A stretch of DNA of 64,000 bases from NCBI GenBank assembly GCA_035048495.1, contig CM068551.1:22322248-22386247 (forward strand), given 5' to 3'. The notes under the pieces are model-generated. The model saw only the letters and a list, made by a program, of their open reading frames with translations. It ran no database searches and was not told the origin of the DNA. Source of the stretch: Euptelea pleiosperma. Lineage: Eukaryota; Streptophyta; Magnoliopsida; Ranunculales; Eupteleaceae. Within the stretch, counting starts at the first letter, position 1, and every line of letters begins with the position of its first letter. This document shows positions 22,194 through 33,484 of the stretch, piece after piece. Both the position numbers and the translations under genes were made by a program.

Positions 22194-25100
22194 CTATTGT
22201 CTCCCACTAACAAGCATAGTGGGCTCCAGGCGCAAGATAGCTATATCCTCACATAGCTTAGTCGTCTGATCCTCCGGTAATGTCACCATTACCGTCCGTC
22301 CAAGTCCCTCTTCCGGTGACGGGAGCACCAAAATTAACCCTTCACCCTCCACATTCCCCACATGATACGCGATGTGCAATGGCTTCGTGTCCTCACCGAG
22401 CACTGCGCCATAAGCAAACATGTGCTCCATGTTGGCACAGGTTAGCTCAGGCCCATACATCCTAAAGGGTGGTGCAAACTTCCCTCCCTCACCCTTTTGT
22501 GATTCAAACCAATCAATAACTGACCAGTACTCCTCTTCATCGAGGCTTGACACGTGGCCATGTATTAGCCCTGCCACATGGGCTAATCGATCTTCCTCCA
22601 TCTCCGACATGTCATATGAAACTTTAGAGAAATGTAATGTGTTACCATAGAACCCATGTGGGAGAGGAGCGTGCATTAGCTTCCTGAAGTCAATACATAT
22701 GGAGAGAGTGGACGCTTGCTCGTGCGTCGTGGCCTTCGCATGTGCGACGCGTGACCAGAATAGTGCGGCAAGCAAATCGAAGGGGGTGGCATTGGGGCAC
22801 TGGGTGTGGATATCTGAGAGGCATTTCTTGATCATTGTATCAGAGAACCGGAAGGTAGCTGTGGACATTTTCACATGGGAGTGGAGTTCAGCTTTGGACT
22901 TGGCAGCATAGTACTCGGCAGATTTAGTGTTAGTGTTCGGACTCGTTCGGCCACGTAGCCCAGGTGGGTGGAAGAATGCAGGGTGCGCAATGGAGACACG
23001 GCGGAATGATTCGGTCCATGATTTCATGAGTAGGGTGGCGCAATTGGGGTCCGCATGCATGTGTGTGCAACTTAGCCCGATGGCTAGACCTCCTCCTTCA
23101 AAACTGTTTATCTGCAACATGTATTGCAAGGTTTTGCATCATTTCCTGTACAGACTAACAACAGAACTCTGCCCTTACACTTACAATTCCCCAACAATAA
23201 TCTTTTCAACCAGTACAAAGGGTATGTATAACAACATAGCTAGGAATCCAAGCTACTGTCTTGATTGACCATGATATCAATCAACTTTGACCAAAATCTA
23301 ATAGCTAATAACCTTATTATTAATATAATAAACTGTATAATCGACGATTGTAGTCCCATAAATCACATCAATTTAACGATCATCGCCTTCGTCGACGTCA
23401 TCATCATCATCATCATCCTGCTCCACGAATCATTTTCTTCCATTCAATTCTAAAATTCAATGAAAGTAACCATCCGATTAGGATACTACCACTAGTACGG
23501 TCAATTGCGTACACCAGAGCTATGTTTTAAAACTCGGAACTCAGACTTGACTCGGAAGTCCATTGGGCCGAGTCACCTCAAAGACTCGGGAGTCGACTCG
23601 GCGAGTCATTAAATTAATTATTAAATATTTAAATATATAAAAATTAATATTTATTAAAAAAATATGAAACAATATAAAATATAGTAAAAAAAATTAGAAA
23701 TTCAAAAAAAATATTTAAGTTTGAGTCGACTCGGTAAAGACTCGGCCAAGTTTCCGAGTCAACTCGGCGAGTTTTAAAACATAGCACCAGAGTACAGTAC
23801 TGCATCTCTTCTAATGTATAAAGGAAATCGCATTCCGGTTAGTTATTGAAGCCCTGTATTTTTCCTTCGATTCCTCTCCCTCCACATACCCCATAACACT
23901 GCAAATTAATGGGAGACTATTCCACAATTGCCTCCCACAAGAGAAAGACCCGATATACCACCTCAAACACCAACCTCGGCACCACCCAATGCACCCCATG
24001 TGTATCTTTAGGTTATACTAGGCGAAATAGGTGCCTAGGTGAACGTCATGCGAGTGTCATGTGCCAACCTTAATTTTGGCTTTAAAATAGTGCTCCCATA
24101 TTTTCTCTATTTTTTTTTTTAAAATTAACTAAGCAACATCTATAAGTTGGTTTCCAGTAAAAATGGATTCATTGGAAGATTTTTCCAATATTATTCACTA
24201 GTATTTATTTTTATTTCATTAAAATGTTTATTATATTTCAAAAAGTTAGACTATTATACAGGTAAAAATTGTTCACGTTTTGCTATTTTTTCAATTTTTC
24301 AAAAAGATGGGTCATATATGTCCGTGGTGGGCCATCACATATTTGAGCAACACATGTCAGGTACCGGTAGGTCGAGAAATTTTTTGAAGTGGCGAAAGTT
24401 AGAAGCGGCAGTCATGCGCCAATTGGAGTCAACCACCTGTACCATGGTTAAGCTTTCCTTAACTGCAGGTAGTTTAATAAAAGACAGTTTTTAATTAAAA
24501 AAAATAAAAAACCTTTTATCTCTCCTCCCTCAGTCCTCCCTGATTCCGTCGGAGGAATTAGTCATCTTCCCATTTTTCTGAGTAACAAAAATCGTGCTTC
24601 CAGATTTGAAAAAGTTTCAGCCATACATTGTTAAATATTTTTCCAAATTGAAATGGTTGTTTTTTTTTTTTTGGTCGGACTCCGTTGACAGATATAAAAT
24701 GATTGAAAAAATGACAGGGACACAATATAAGCCAGGTGTCACATTGTTACAGGACTCTGACCGTACGGATGTTTGTCCTATCCAATGGTGGACCTACAGG
24801 CCAAAAATCAGCATGATTAGTGATTTATAAGTGTTGGATCTTTGTACCTCAAATACTGCTCAAATTCCCACAGTTGAGATCAGCCCATGAAAGTAAGTCC
24901 AATCCAAAGCCTACAAATCACTAATCAGGCTGATTTTTGGTTTGTAGGTCCATCATGGGATAAGACAAACATCCGTACGGTCAGAGTCCTGTAGCAGTGA
25001 TACACGTGGCTTATATTGTGTCATTGTCATTTTTTTTTGTGTAAACCAAATTGAAATGCTTGTTGCTGGTTATGAAAAAGAAAAGGGTCGTAACGAGGTA

Positions 25101-26704
25101 TACCGGAGATCTTTACATTTGCCGAAGCGGCATTTTTGGTAGTCACCACTGCCATCTGGGCCCACTTACCACATGGATGGATGTTTAGCCCACCCCTTAA
25201 TAGACATTCATACAAAAACTCAGCTTGTTTAATAATTTTTAGCCGTTGGTTTTAGTACTCAAAAAATGGTTTCATTCAACGGCGATAAGAATGCCTTAAA
25301 ATGTGCTAAAAAGTGTTAAAATTTAATGGTTATAGATTACCAATCAAGGTGATTTTTGGTCTGTATATCCACCAAGGGGTGGGATTAAACACCCATGCGG
25401 TCAGTGGGCCCAGATGGCAGCGGTGACTACCAAAAATGCCGCTTCCGCAAATGAAACAGTTTCAGGTATACCTTGTTACATCATTTTCCAAAAGGAAAAA
25501 ATAAAAAGAGATAGGAACGGGAACTTGGCCGGTTGCTTGATTCCGAGACCTCCGGCACCAGCGAAAACAGGTGGCTTGATTCCGACATGCTCGTTTTACA
25601 CCGGCGAGAAGAGGTGGAGTGAAAAACGATGAGATAGATTTGTTTGCAGGGAAAAACGGGAAGACGACTGATTCCTCCGACGTAATCGGGGAGGACTGAG
25701 GAGAGATAAAAGGTTTTTTATTTTTTTGAATTGAAAACTGTATTTTATTAAACTACCTGCGGTTAAGGAAAGCTTAACCATTGTACAGGTGGTTGACTCC
25801 AATTGGCGCATGACTGCCGCTTCTAACTTTCGCCGCTTCAAAAATTTTCTCCCGGTAGGTCCGACATACCAGGTATGCCACACACGCTAGGGAGGCCCCA
25901 CCCGATATAGCTGAGATATCAGGTGACCACATATTAAGAACAAATATTTCAGGTGGGCCCACATACTAGGGCTACACATGCTAGAAAGCCATACATATAA
26001 CGACCCCACATATGGCATATTAGTTGGAAGTTACATAATAAGAGTATGCCCCACATATTAAGTAAGTCACATCAAGGTCACACATACTTGGTCGGCCCCA
26101 CGTATTAATGTTAAACCGGCGCAATTTGGGCATTCTATGTTTCTTTTCTCCTAAATCCTTCTGAATTATTGGGTGTTGCGTACTGCGCAGTACGCACAAC
26201 GCGTAACTTAACATTTTCCATTCGTAAGTCGAAAGTGAGAGATGAGAAACGAAACGAAACGAACGGGAGTACCTGAATACGGAACGGCGACCAGATATGC
26301 GGATCCTCCGGCATGTCCTCCCAGACCGTCAGATCTCTTTCCTCAGATCCATCAGCAGATCTCAGCCATTCATCCAGGGTGGTGTGGACCTTCGCCTTCA
26401 AAACCCTTACCCCAGCATCGTTGCACTTTACCTCCCAGTTCCCGTCCTCTCCCCTCCTTAACCGTCCAGTGACAGGCGGGTAGCACGACAGGATGTCTGA
26501 CAGCGACTCACTCAACCGGTCGAGGTCGGACGAGCACCCATGGCCCAACCGGTCGTACCGATAGTAGAAGATGATGTGGAGGGTGTGTGCACCCATCGCG
26601 TGGTCGAGTACAGAGAGTGGGTAGGTCTTCCCAGGTCGGACCGGACTTCCCGGTACAGCCGTTAGTGTTGAGTGTACTGTTACTCGGCTTTTGAAGTCTG
26701 ACAT
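22194..26704 (-). CDS. CER26: BAHD-family acyltransferase-like protein, CER2/CER26 type
   Basis: Two exons, 26704-26273 and 23111-22194, joined in phase 0 (CAG|GTACTC donor, TTGCAG|ATA acceptor), give 449 residues, the usual BAHD length. The BAHD motif HXXXD is present as HMHAD (residues 161-165), after EGGGLAIGLSC. The second BAHD motif, DFGWG, is absent: the matching place reads NMEHMFAYG (371-379). That loss, the N-terminal LDHAMGAHTLH block and the C-terminal RTVMVTLPED block fit the CER2/CER26 clade, whose known members modify very-long-chain fatty-acid elongation with CER6 in the endoplasmic reticulum for cuticular wax rather than acting as ordinary acyltransferases. The start at 26704 begins the conserved region; an in-frame Met at 26866 would add 54 low-complexity residues. 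The single intron is 3.16 kb, full of transposons. Assignment within the BAHD family is by eye. Confidence 0.85.
23520..23784. mobile_element. Palindromic MITE, ACTCGG vocabulary, in BAHD intron
   Basis: Ends CTATGTTTTAAAACTCGG and CGAGTTTTAAAACATAG, flanked by perfect 8-bp CACCAGAG (23512-23519 and 23785-23792). Outer parts consist of GACTCGG, GAGTCGACTCGG and CGAGT words; the centre is A+T-rich. Decayed relatives are at 28685 and 32170. Confidence 0.9.
24708..25032. mobile_element. G-box foldback MITE (family A), nested
   Basis: Arms ATGACAGGGACACAATATAA and TTATATTGTGTCATTGTCAT, with GACTCTGACCGTACGGATG and its complement inside. The right arm has ACACGTGGC. Exact ends are uncertain because the flanks are A/T runs. 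Confidence 0.7.
25085..25489. mobile_element. Mutator-type MITE (family C), nested
   Basis: Arms GGGTCGTAACGAGGTATACC and GGTATACCTTGTTACATC, then GAAGCGGCATTTTTGGTAGT facing CTACCAAAAATGCCGCTTCC. Near-identical in layout to 37905-38307 and 59987-60388. The flanking A-rich 9 bp match imperfectly. Confidence 0.8.
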
Positions 26705-26900
26705 CGTGGCGGCAAAATGACTCCTCGCCGGGAACTTACAGAGAGAGATAGAGGGGGAGAGAGCGAGAGGAGGGGGTATGTGTAGGCAACAGGTATTTGG
26801 AAGACAGTGAGGTGGGTACGTGGGTTGTTGGCAATTAAAGCTGGAAACTGGTGTTTGTTGAGGCAATTAAAGTAGGATCAAATCTTGGCGCCGTTCAATA
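26705..26900 (-). promoter_or_regulatory. Leader and proximal promoter of the BAHD gene
   Basis: Upstream of the start at 26704, the minus strand has a pyrimidine-rich leader (plus strand GAGAGAGATAGAGGGGGAGAG, about 26739-26765). No TATA box is called. Confidence 0.35.
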
Positions 26901-26984
26901 ACTTTCGTTAGTTGTCAACTTTGGCACAGCATAGTTCGAGAAAAAATTTGATACAGACGTTATTTTGACTCACCGTCCAGTTAG

Positions 26985-27170
26985 CACCTCAAAACAACAC
27001 GTGTCATATTCAGAGACCAATGACCGTATGGATGTTTGTCCCATCCCTATGTAGACCTACAGACCAAACCGCATCAAGATTGATGTTTATAACTGTTACA
27101 TTTTAGTCTTTTTAATGGGTTGATTTACAACCGTTGGATTTCATCATTATTTTGATGTACTCAGATCCAA
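26985..27170. mobile_element. Left half of a family A MITE
   Basis: AACACGTGTCATATTCAGAG, GACCGTATGGATGTTTGTCC and GTTGATTTACAACCGTTGG match the family A left arm and centre. No right arm follows. Confidence 0.55.
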
Positions 27171-27199
27171 TGGATTAGCCCTGCCACTTACATATTAGT

Positions 27200-28680
27200 C
27201 TTTTTACTGACAATAACATTAAAAGTGCTATGGGCCCACCAGTCCATCTAGTATGTGCACCGAGCTTCCACAGCCCAGTCGATCTAATATGAGTGCACCA
27301 ACCTCCCCAAAATGCCAGCTGGAACACTCTTTCGACCCACTGGCCCTATTAATGTTTGGCCTATCCCTTGTTAACTTACATACCAAAAAAATCAGCCCGA
27401 TTGGTGATTTCTAACTGTTGAATCAGTCATGGGCATGTTCACGAGGCCAATGATAAAAAATATTCAAATCCAGCGGCTAGAAATATTAGATTTTTCTGGG
27501 GCCCACCACTTCATATATTTGTAGATATCCCTTGATTTGCGTGACTTTTTTTTGGCCAAGCATTGCGTGAGCAGCACCTACTACCACTGGACCAAAAATA
27601 AAGGATGGAGCATCATTTGCATCACAAGCTCCAAAAATCATCTGATCGGTAATCTCTAACCATTAGATTTTAGTACTTTTTAGGGCGTGATTTTAGATGT
27701 TGGATTCAACCATTTTTTGGGGTACTAAATCCAATGGCTAAACGTCATAAAAAAACTGATTTTTGGTATGAATGTCTCCCAAAGGGGTGGGCTAAACATC
27801 CATGCGGTCAGTGGGCTCAGATGCCAACCCTATAAGAAAACCTCAAACATGCAACAATGGAAGTTCTTCCCTTCCCTCCTATGTTTGGTAGGGTTGCAAC
27901 TCGAGCGGGTTGGGGTCAACCTGAGTTGAACCAAATCTTCAAGGTTGTGAACCCAAGCCCAACCCAACCCGAGGTTGGGCCTAAAATTTCTAACCCAAGG
28001 CCAACTCAATCAGGTTAGTCGGGTTGCTAAATTACGTACTCTAAAGAGAGTATTCCTAAAGATTGAAAGTAAAATGGAGGTATTACTAATTAATTTCAAA
28101 TTTTAGGGAGTGGCGCAGAAAATCCCATAAAACATATGTGAGGGTTGCGTCCAATGCTGTCTTGTTTTTGCCTACATGCCCTAGTAAACTCAATTTGGTC
28201 CCTCTTTTTTTTTTAGGGGTTTGTACTTGTTCTACCACTTGCTCTGATTGTCAATTTATTTGATTCTCTTTCCAAAAGTAAGGTCTCTGTCTCCACCTTG
28301 CTCTTGTTTTCTCTTTTCTTCTTAATAAACTGGTGTGGGTCCCCAAATCCCCTCCACAGTAGAGATTTAGAAAAAAGATAAAAAAAAAAATAAAATCTAT
28401 CAAATGGCTGTAAAGCTAGGCACAATCATCGAACTGGGCCTATTTTTTTGGCCTTATTTGTAGCCATTGAATTCAATCACTTTTTCATCATGGGCTTTAT
28501 GAACAGGCCTATAGACGGTTTCAAGCCCATGATGAAAAAGTGCTCCAGCTAAAAATTGGCAACCAAGCTACTTTTTGGTGTGTTGTTCCACCCCAAAAAT
28601 CAAATTGACCAACCAATGGCGCCTGGAAGCCAGGGAGATGCATGAGTGAGGCCGACAGCATCACAATCTTGTCCATATTT
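27200..28680. other. Eroded MITE fragments, no gene
   Basis: Scattered family A/B words: CCGATTGGTGATTTCTAACTG (about 27396), CATCCATGCGGTCAGTGGGC (about 27808) and a short hairpin (about 28482-28536, CACTTTTTCATCATGGGC facing GCCCATGATGAAAAAGTG). A run near 27895-28025 contains GGGTTGG and CCAACCC words. No complete element or gene. Confidence 0.5.
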
Positions 28681-28684
28681 AAAC

Positions 28685-29095
28685 CCGTGTTTTAGAACTC
28701 ATTGACTCAACTCAAAATTCCGCTGAGTTGACTTGACTCGACTCAAGCATAATTTTGAGTTGACTCGATGTAATATATATGAAACGCACTTGGTGTGTCG
28801 TCTTCTGGAAACAAAACGATGCAATCATATGTTACCCAATATGTAGTTTTTTCGAAACAAAACAAAAGAAAACACATTTATAATTGAGTTGTGAATTGAT
28901 TAGACTAGTTTCTCGAAAACTCTCTGAGTCAACTCAAATTCAACCGAGTCTTGTAAATTCTGATTATAAAACTTCGTAAAATAGATATATTACTCGAATC
29001 GATTGTTTCGGGTCGAGTTTCGAGTCTTCGAGTTAACTCAACCCTGTAGACTTTCGAGTCGAGTCGAGTCTTCGAGTTAACTAAGAGGTTTTGAA
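28685..29095. mobile_element. Degenerate palindromic MITE, GACTCGA vocabulary
   Basis: Starts near CGTGTTTTAGAACTCATTG and ends near GTTAACTAAGAGGTTTTGAA. The interior repeats GAGTTGACTTGACTCGACTC-like words and CGAGTCGAGTC. It resembles the intact element at 23520-23784. No clean flanking duplication. Confidence 0.55.
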
Positions 29096-29114
29096 CCCAA
29101 GACTTCTTGTAGGA

Positions 29115-29345
29115 TCTACACAGCCAAATGAGTTTAATTGATGATTTCTAACCGTTAGATTAAACATTTTAATAAGCTGATTTCCGACCGTTGGATGCTT
29201 GAATCAAATAGCAAGGATCATTCCTTTAAAAATGCAATAATCTAATGGCTAGAGATACCCATGAGGATGATTTTTGGTGTGTATATCCACCGAGTGGTAG
29301 GTCATGCATTAATGGGCCCCAAAAATGTGCTACGTGGCATATCTG
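29115..29345. mobile_element. Family B MITE fragment
   Basis: TTGATGATTTCTAACCGTTAG at the left; GATTTTTGGTGTGTATATCC and GCTACGTGGCATAT at the right. The left end is eroded. Confidence 0.5.
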
Positions 29346-29694
29346 TAGGGGCACTCATCGCCTCTTCGAGATTTAATCTCATCAATAGATTTTCCGGTGA
29401 AAAAACCGATACCATCAGATTATTTCAACAATTTGACTTATTCTCATTCTTCTGATGGTCAAGAAATATCTATAGAACAGTCAAGAAATGGTCTTCAAAT
29501 TCAATGGTTAATTATAATTACTCAATTGCATTTATACTTTGACCGCCTCGGACATCTCCGTGGTGGGTCCTACCAAGTTGTCCGTCTCAGATCTTGACCT
29601 CATGTAGACTCATCCATAGTAATACTGTGGTATAGAGTATAGACAATCATTTGCAGTCTATAAGCATAGTATAAATGCAATTGAGTAATTATAC

Positions 29695-29999
29695 TAAGGT
29701 TTAAAAAACGGCCGTTATAATGGATTCGGATCTACCCCTTTACGTTATGGACCGTTAAAATGCCCAGAAAATAACGGCTGTTATTTTCTGTTATTTTTCT
29801 GTTATAACGAAAATGACGACTGTTATTTTCTGGAAAATTTTGTGAAAAAATGGCCGTTATTTTATTTTATTTTTTCGTTATTTTCCATTATTTTTCATTT
29901 TTCAGCGCCATTTTTTTCCATTATTTTCCGTTTTTGCCCTTGAGTGTTTTTTTCACCCCCAGTCCGTTATACCGTTATAACGGTCCCCTTTAAACCTTG
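29695..29999. mobile_element. Palindromic MITE, CGTTATAACGG vocabulary
   Basis: Begins AAGGTTTAAAAAACGGCC and ends CCCCTTTAAACCTTG. Flanks AATTATAC (29687-29694) and GATTATAC (30000-30007) match at 7 of 8. The interior words are GCCGTTAT, ATAACGG, GTTATTTTC and CCGTTATACCG. Same subfamily as 45760 and 59439. Confidence 0.8.
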
Positions 30000-30152
30000 G
30001 ATTATACCACATCCCATCACATAGGACAAATCTAATCTGCATATGTTTGCAGACTTAAAAAGTATGCAAACATATGAATGAGAGTGGTTGTTGACTTGTT
30101 GCCGGCACTGTGTCTCGTTAGTCCGGTTTCTGTCACTAACGTCCTTATTCAC

Positions 30153-30512
30153 GAACAGCCCACGAGGGTAGCTGGCACAATTTTAGAGACCATTGACCTT
30201 ATAGATGTTGGTGGACCTACATAACAAAATTAGCTCGAACAGCTCACGAGGATAGCTGGCACAATTTTAGAGACCATTGACCTTATAGATGTTGGTGGAC
30301 CTACATAACAAAATTGGCTTGATTGGTGATTTCTATCCATTTGATCTGAGTACCCAAATATTACTCGAAAGTCTCGAATCCCACTTTTATAAATCAACCC
30401 ATGAGAAAGACTAAAATCCAAATCTGACGGATTTTTGGTCTGTAGTTTCAACTAGGGATGGGACAAACGTCCATACGGTCAGTGGTCTCAAGAATGTACC
30501 ACGTGGCCCATT
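30153..30512. mobile_element. Family A-like MITE with an 84-bp tandem duplication
   Basis: The left arm occurs twice in tandem (30153-30236 and 30237-30320, differing at a few bases; both contain GCTGGCACAATTTTAGAGAC). The right arm has CATACGGTCAGTGGTCTC and GTACCACGTGGCCCA. Confidence 0.7.
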
Positions 30513-30519
30513 TTTTTAG

Positions 30520-30790
30520 ATTCTTACACAGCTTAAGGGAAAAATTTAGTAAATGGAGCAATTTTCCCTGTGGCGTGCATGAAAATGCACTCCCTGGCAG
30601 TCTTTCAGGCTCGCTGACCCATGAATGATTGGCCCACCACTTGATGGACCTGCACACAAAAAATCAGCCTGACTGGTGATTTCTAGACATTCAATCTTCG
30701 TATAAAAAAAATTGTTCAAATCAGACAGTCGGAAATCACCCCATCAGGCTAATTTTTGTTGTGTAGGTCCTACATGGTAAAATGCTCTAC
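30520..30790. mobile_element. Family B MITE, decayed
   Basis: TGGCCCACCACTTGATGGAC, AATCAGCCTGACTGGTGATT and the complementary CACCCCATCAGGCTAATTTT with GTGTAGGTCC. The ends are not clear. Confidence 0.5.
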
Positions 30791-30900
30791 ATAGTAAAAT
30801 TTCTCACTGTAAGGACGAAACAACAAGCAAAGCTTGAAAAGAGGAAGGCGCGAGTGGGTCCCACACATCAGCTTAGACTGTCGTACTGGTCCTGGGTCGT

Positions 30901-31309
30901 GAGTAAACGTAAACCTTCGCTCACACCTGTGTGAGCAAAGCCGTTCACACACCACAATATGAGCCATGTGGCACACTATTAGAGGACAATGACCGTATGG
31001 ATGTTTGACCAGTCCCTCGTTGGACCTGAAAACAAAAAATCAGCCTGATTAGTTATGTGGGACCTTTGGATCTAGTACCCCAAATAATGGTCAATAATGT
31101 TTTTAATTCTACGGTTAAAAGCAATCCATGCAAATGACTCCAATACAACGCTTAGAAATCACTAATCAAGCTAGTTTTGGGTTTACAAGTCTACCGAGGG
31201 ACTAGCCAAACATCCATACAGTTATCGCCCTCTAAGAGTTTGCCCTGTGGCTCATATTATGATGTGTGATCGACTTTGCTCACACACAAGTCTGAGCGAA
31301 GGTTTTCTC
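30901..31309. mobile_element. G-box foldback MITE (family A) with perfect 9-bp duplication
   Basis: Ends GAGTAAACGTAAACCTTCGC and GCGAAGGTTTTCTC, flanked by perfect CTGGGTCGT (30892-30900 and 31310-31318). A 9-bp duplication with G-starting long TIRs is the Mutator-like signature. Inner arms: TGTGTGAGCAAAG, CACAATATGAGCCATGTGG and GACCGTATGG, each with its complement. Confidence 0.9.
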
Positions 31310-31492
31310 CTGGGTCGTAGAAAGAAGACCCGGTCGTGGTCTCTTGGGTCCGAGAGATTCGACTGACCTTTAAGATACGGCCTATGCGCCTAAGTAAAGG
31401 ACCGATTTTCTTATTCGAATCCGTCAATGAAAGAAATAGTTGCCGCGTTTTTCGCCGGCAAACAGAATAGGATTCTCCTTATTCCAGTCCAG

Positions 31493-32060
31493 TCATTTTG
31501 GCTTACGGACGACAACGACCGTATAAGCCACGTGGACAAATTTAGAGACCACCGAGTCGACCGTTTGGATGATTGGCCATCCCTAGGTGGAACTACAGAC
31601 CAAACATCCTTCTGATTGATGATTTCTAACAGATATATGAGTACCCAACTAATACTTGAATCCCGCGATTATAAATCAATCCATGAAAAAGAAATTTATT
31701 TTTTCGAAACCGGGGGTATCCAGGCCTCTTAGAGCACCCGACTAATCCCCTGGGGCTGGGGCACACGAATAGTCACTCCTTCCACATGTGCCGGAGTGCA
31801 CTAGGAGAGTTAATGTGGACTGAGCCACTTATTACCCTACTCTTGGCCGTAAGGAGAGTTGAACTCAGAACCTCCTACTTTTTGGAGTGGAGTCCTGGCT
31901 ACCTACACTCAACCCTTGGATAAAAGATATAAAATCAATGGGTAGAAATCATCAATCAGTCTGATTTTGGGTCTGTATGTCAATGTAGGGATTGGCCAAA
32001 CATCCATACGGTCAGTAGCTAGTCTGTAAGAGTGTCCAAGTGGCTTATAAGGATGCCAAT
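31493..32060. mobile_element. G-box foldback MITE (family A) split by a SINE
   Basis: The left arm has ATAAGCCACGTGGACAAAT and the right arm CCATACGGTCAG and AAGTGGCTTATAAGG. The centre is interrupted by the SINE at about 31686-31913; on either side the family A centre resumes (AATCAATCCATGAAAAAGA, then AATGGGTAGAAATCATCAATC). Confidence 0.75.
31686..31913 (-). mobile_element. tRNA-derived SINE (Au-like)
   Basis: On the minus strand it ends GGGGATTAGTCGGGTGC, then CCTGGATACCCCCGG and a T/A-rich tail, which is how Au-type plant SINEs end. Upstream is a pol III B-box-like GAGTTCAACTC (about 31856-31868). Possible degenerate flanks AAAAAGAAATTTA and AAAAGATATAAA. The subfamily name is from memory of the 3' consensus. 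Confidence 0.65.
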
Positions 32061-32169
32061 GAGCATTTGTGATCAAAGACGTCCGTGAACAAAAATGGAC
32101 TCCCTGATTTCTATATTCCGAGCATATCAAGCGATTGCAATTGGAAAATAATATTAGGGATATTGGTAC

Positions 32170-32345
32170 CTATGTTTTAAAACTCGCCAAGTCGACTCGG
32201 GACTCAGCCGAATCGACTTGACTTGATTGTATGTCAAGTTGACTCGGCACACAAACTTGGATTTACAAGCCTCGTTGAGTTGACTCGGAACTTCGGTCAG
32301 GTCAATCAAGACTTGGCCGGGTCAACTTTTAAAGGCCGAGACGGC
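32170..32345. mobile_element. Left part of an ACTCGG-type palindromic MITE
   Basis: Starts CTATGTTTTAAAACTCGCC like the intact copy at 23520, then repeats GACTCGG, GTCGACTTGAC and GTTGACTCGG. No matching right end. Confidence 0.6.
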
Positions 32346-32639
32346 TCGAAATCCATTTTTTTGGATTTCTAGATGCTTTTAGTATTTTTCTTTTCTATAT
32401 TTTATGATTTTTCAAAGTTATTTTTAATAAACATTCAGACTTCAATGTACTCATGTTACACCGATTCGACTTAGGGTTAGTGCTACAAGAAAACTCCGTC
32501 AAGCTTAAATAATTTAGGATTTGTTATTTTATTCATATTTTTATTAGATTATTATTATAAATTTAGATGCAAAGATGAAGTAATTAAATTGTAATGGGAT
32601 TTTAATTATTTCGGTCATATTAAAATACCCTTCCAGTAA

Positions 32640-33125
32640 GCCTAAGGAGTTGTTTGTATCGCCATTTTTAAAAAAATATTCATTTAAAATAAATGACTTT
32701 TCCGAAAATCTATTTTTGAAAATGTGTTTTTCCTAAAAAAAAGTCGCTTGGATCATCATTAATGCAAAAATGTCTTTATTTTCTCTTAGTGGGCCCTACC
32801 ACTATAATTGGATCATCATTAATGCAAAAATGTCTTTATTTTATCTTAGCGGGCCCTACCACTATAATTGATGACAGTAATAGATGGGGAAGAGTATGAG
32901 TAGATGTTCATTGAGCTAGCAAAATTTATTTGTTTATTTTTATTTAAAAAATATTTTTTCACTATTTTTTTTTTTATAAAAAGACTTTTAACTTAAAAAA
33001 TATATTTTTATGGAAAACATACATTTTAAATAAAAATGGTCATCCAAACAATCTATTAGTTTGGAAAAAATCTTTTTATGTAAAAAAAAGACTTTTCCAA
33101 GTCTAAAAGTGGCGATTCAAGTGGG
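32640..33125. mobile_element. A/T-rich foldback with a 60-bp tandem duplication
   Basis: Arms GTTTGTATCGCCATTTTTA and AAAAGTGGCGATTCAAG, with AAAATCTATTTTTG-like words inside. A 60-bp unit is tandemly duplicated at 32748-32807 and 32808-32867 (2 differences). No gene. Confidence 0.6.
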
Positions 33126-33484
33126 ATTACACCAAGGATAATATAGACTTCTTGAACTTGTGATCGAGTTCTTTTAATGCATTTTTAAATGACAAACCCG
33201 AATTGTACTTGAACATTTCTGTGCCATATTTTTTCTGCGTACTATACGTATATTATACTCGAATAGTAAGTTTTTTTTTACCAAAACAATCTTATTTTTT
33301 CTAGAATGATCAAACCACCCTAGCAATGTTTTGACCGAAGTACCCTTTCATTAAGCTTGTTCTTGAGTCTAGAATAGTGTCGCCAGAAGTTGACGAGAGA
33401 TGGACCCACAAAACTAATAAACAAACAGTCGTACTCAACAGTGATTCGCTAAGAGATCAATAATGCTGGTTCCCATGTAAAAAA
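33126..33484. other. No gene seen
   Basis: A+T-rich intergenic DNA without a recognised feature. Confidence 0.35.

Larger units (their letters stand above)
24374..25851. mobile_element. Mutator-type foldback (family D), 1.48 kb, carrying two nested MITEs
   Basis: Arms of about 210 bp start GAGAAATTTTTTGAAGTGGC and end GCCGCTTCAAAAATTTTCTC. Further in, AGAAGCGGCAGTCATGCGCC faces GGCGCATGACTGCCGCTTCT. A 10-bp duplication CCGGTAGGTC flanks it (24364-24373 and 25852-25861). The interior holds the MITEs at about 24708-25032 and 25085-25489. It lies in the intron of the BAHD gene. No transposase frame. Confidence 0.85.

Noticed and set aside
22280..23268. Several plus-strand frames
   Set aside because: Antisense shadows of BAHD exon 2.
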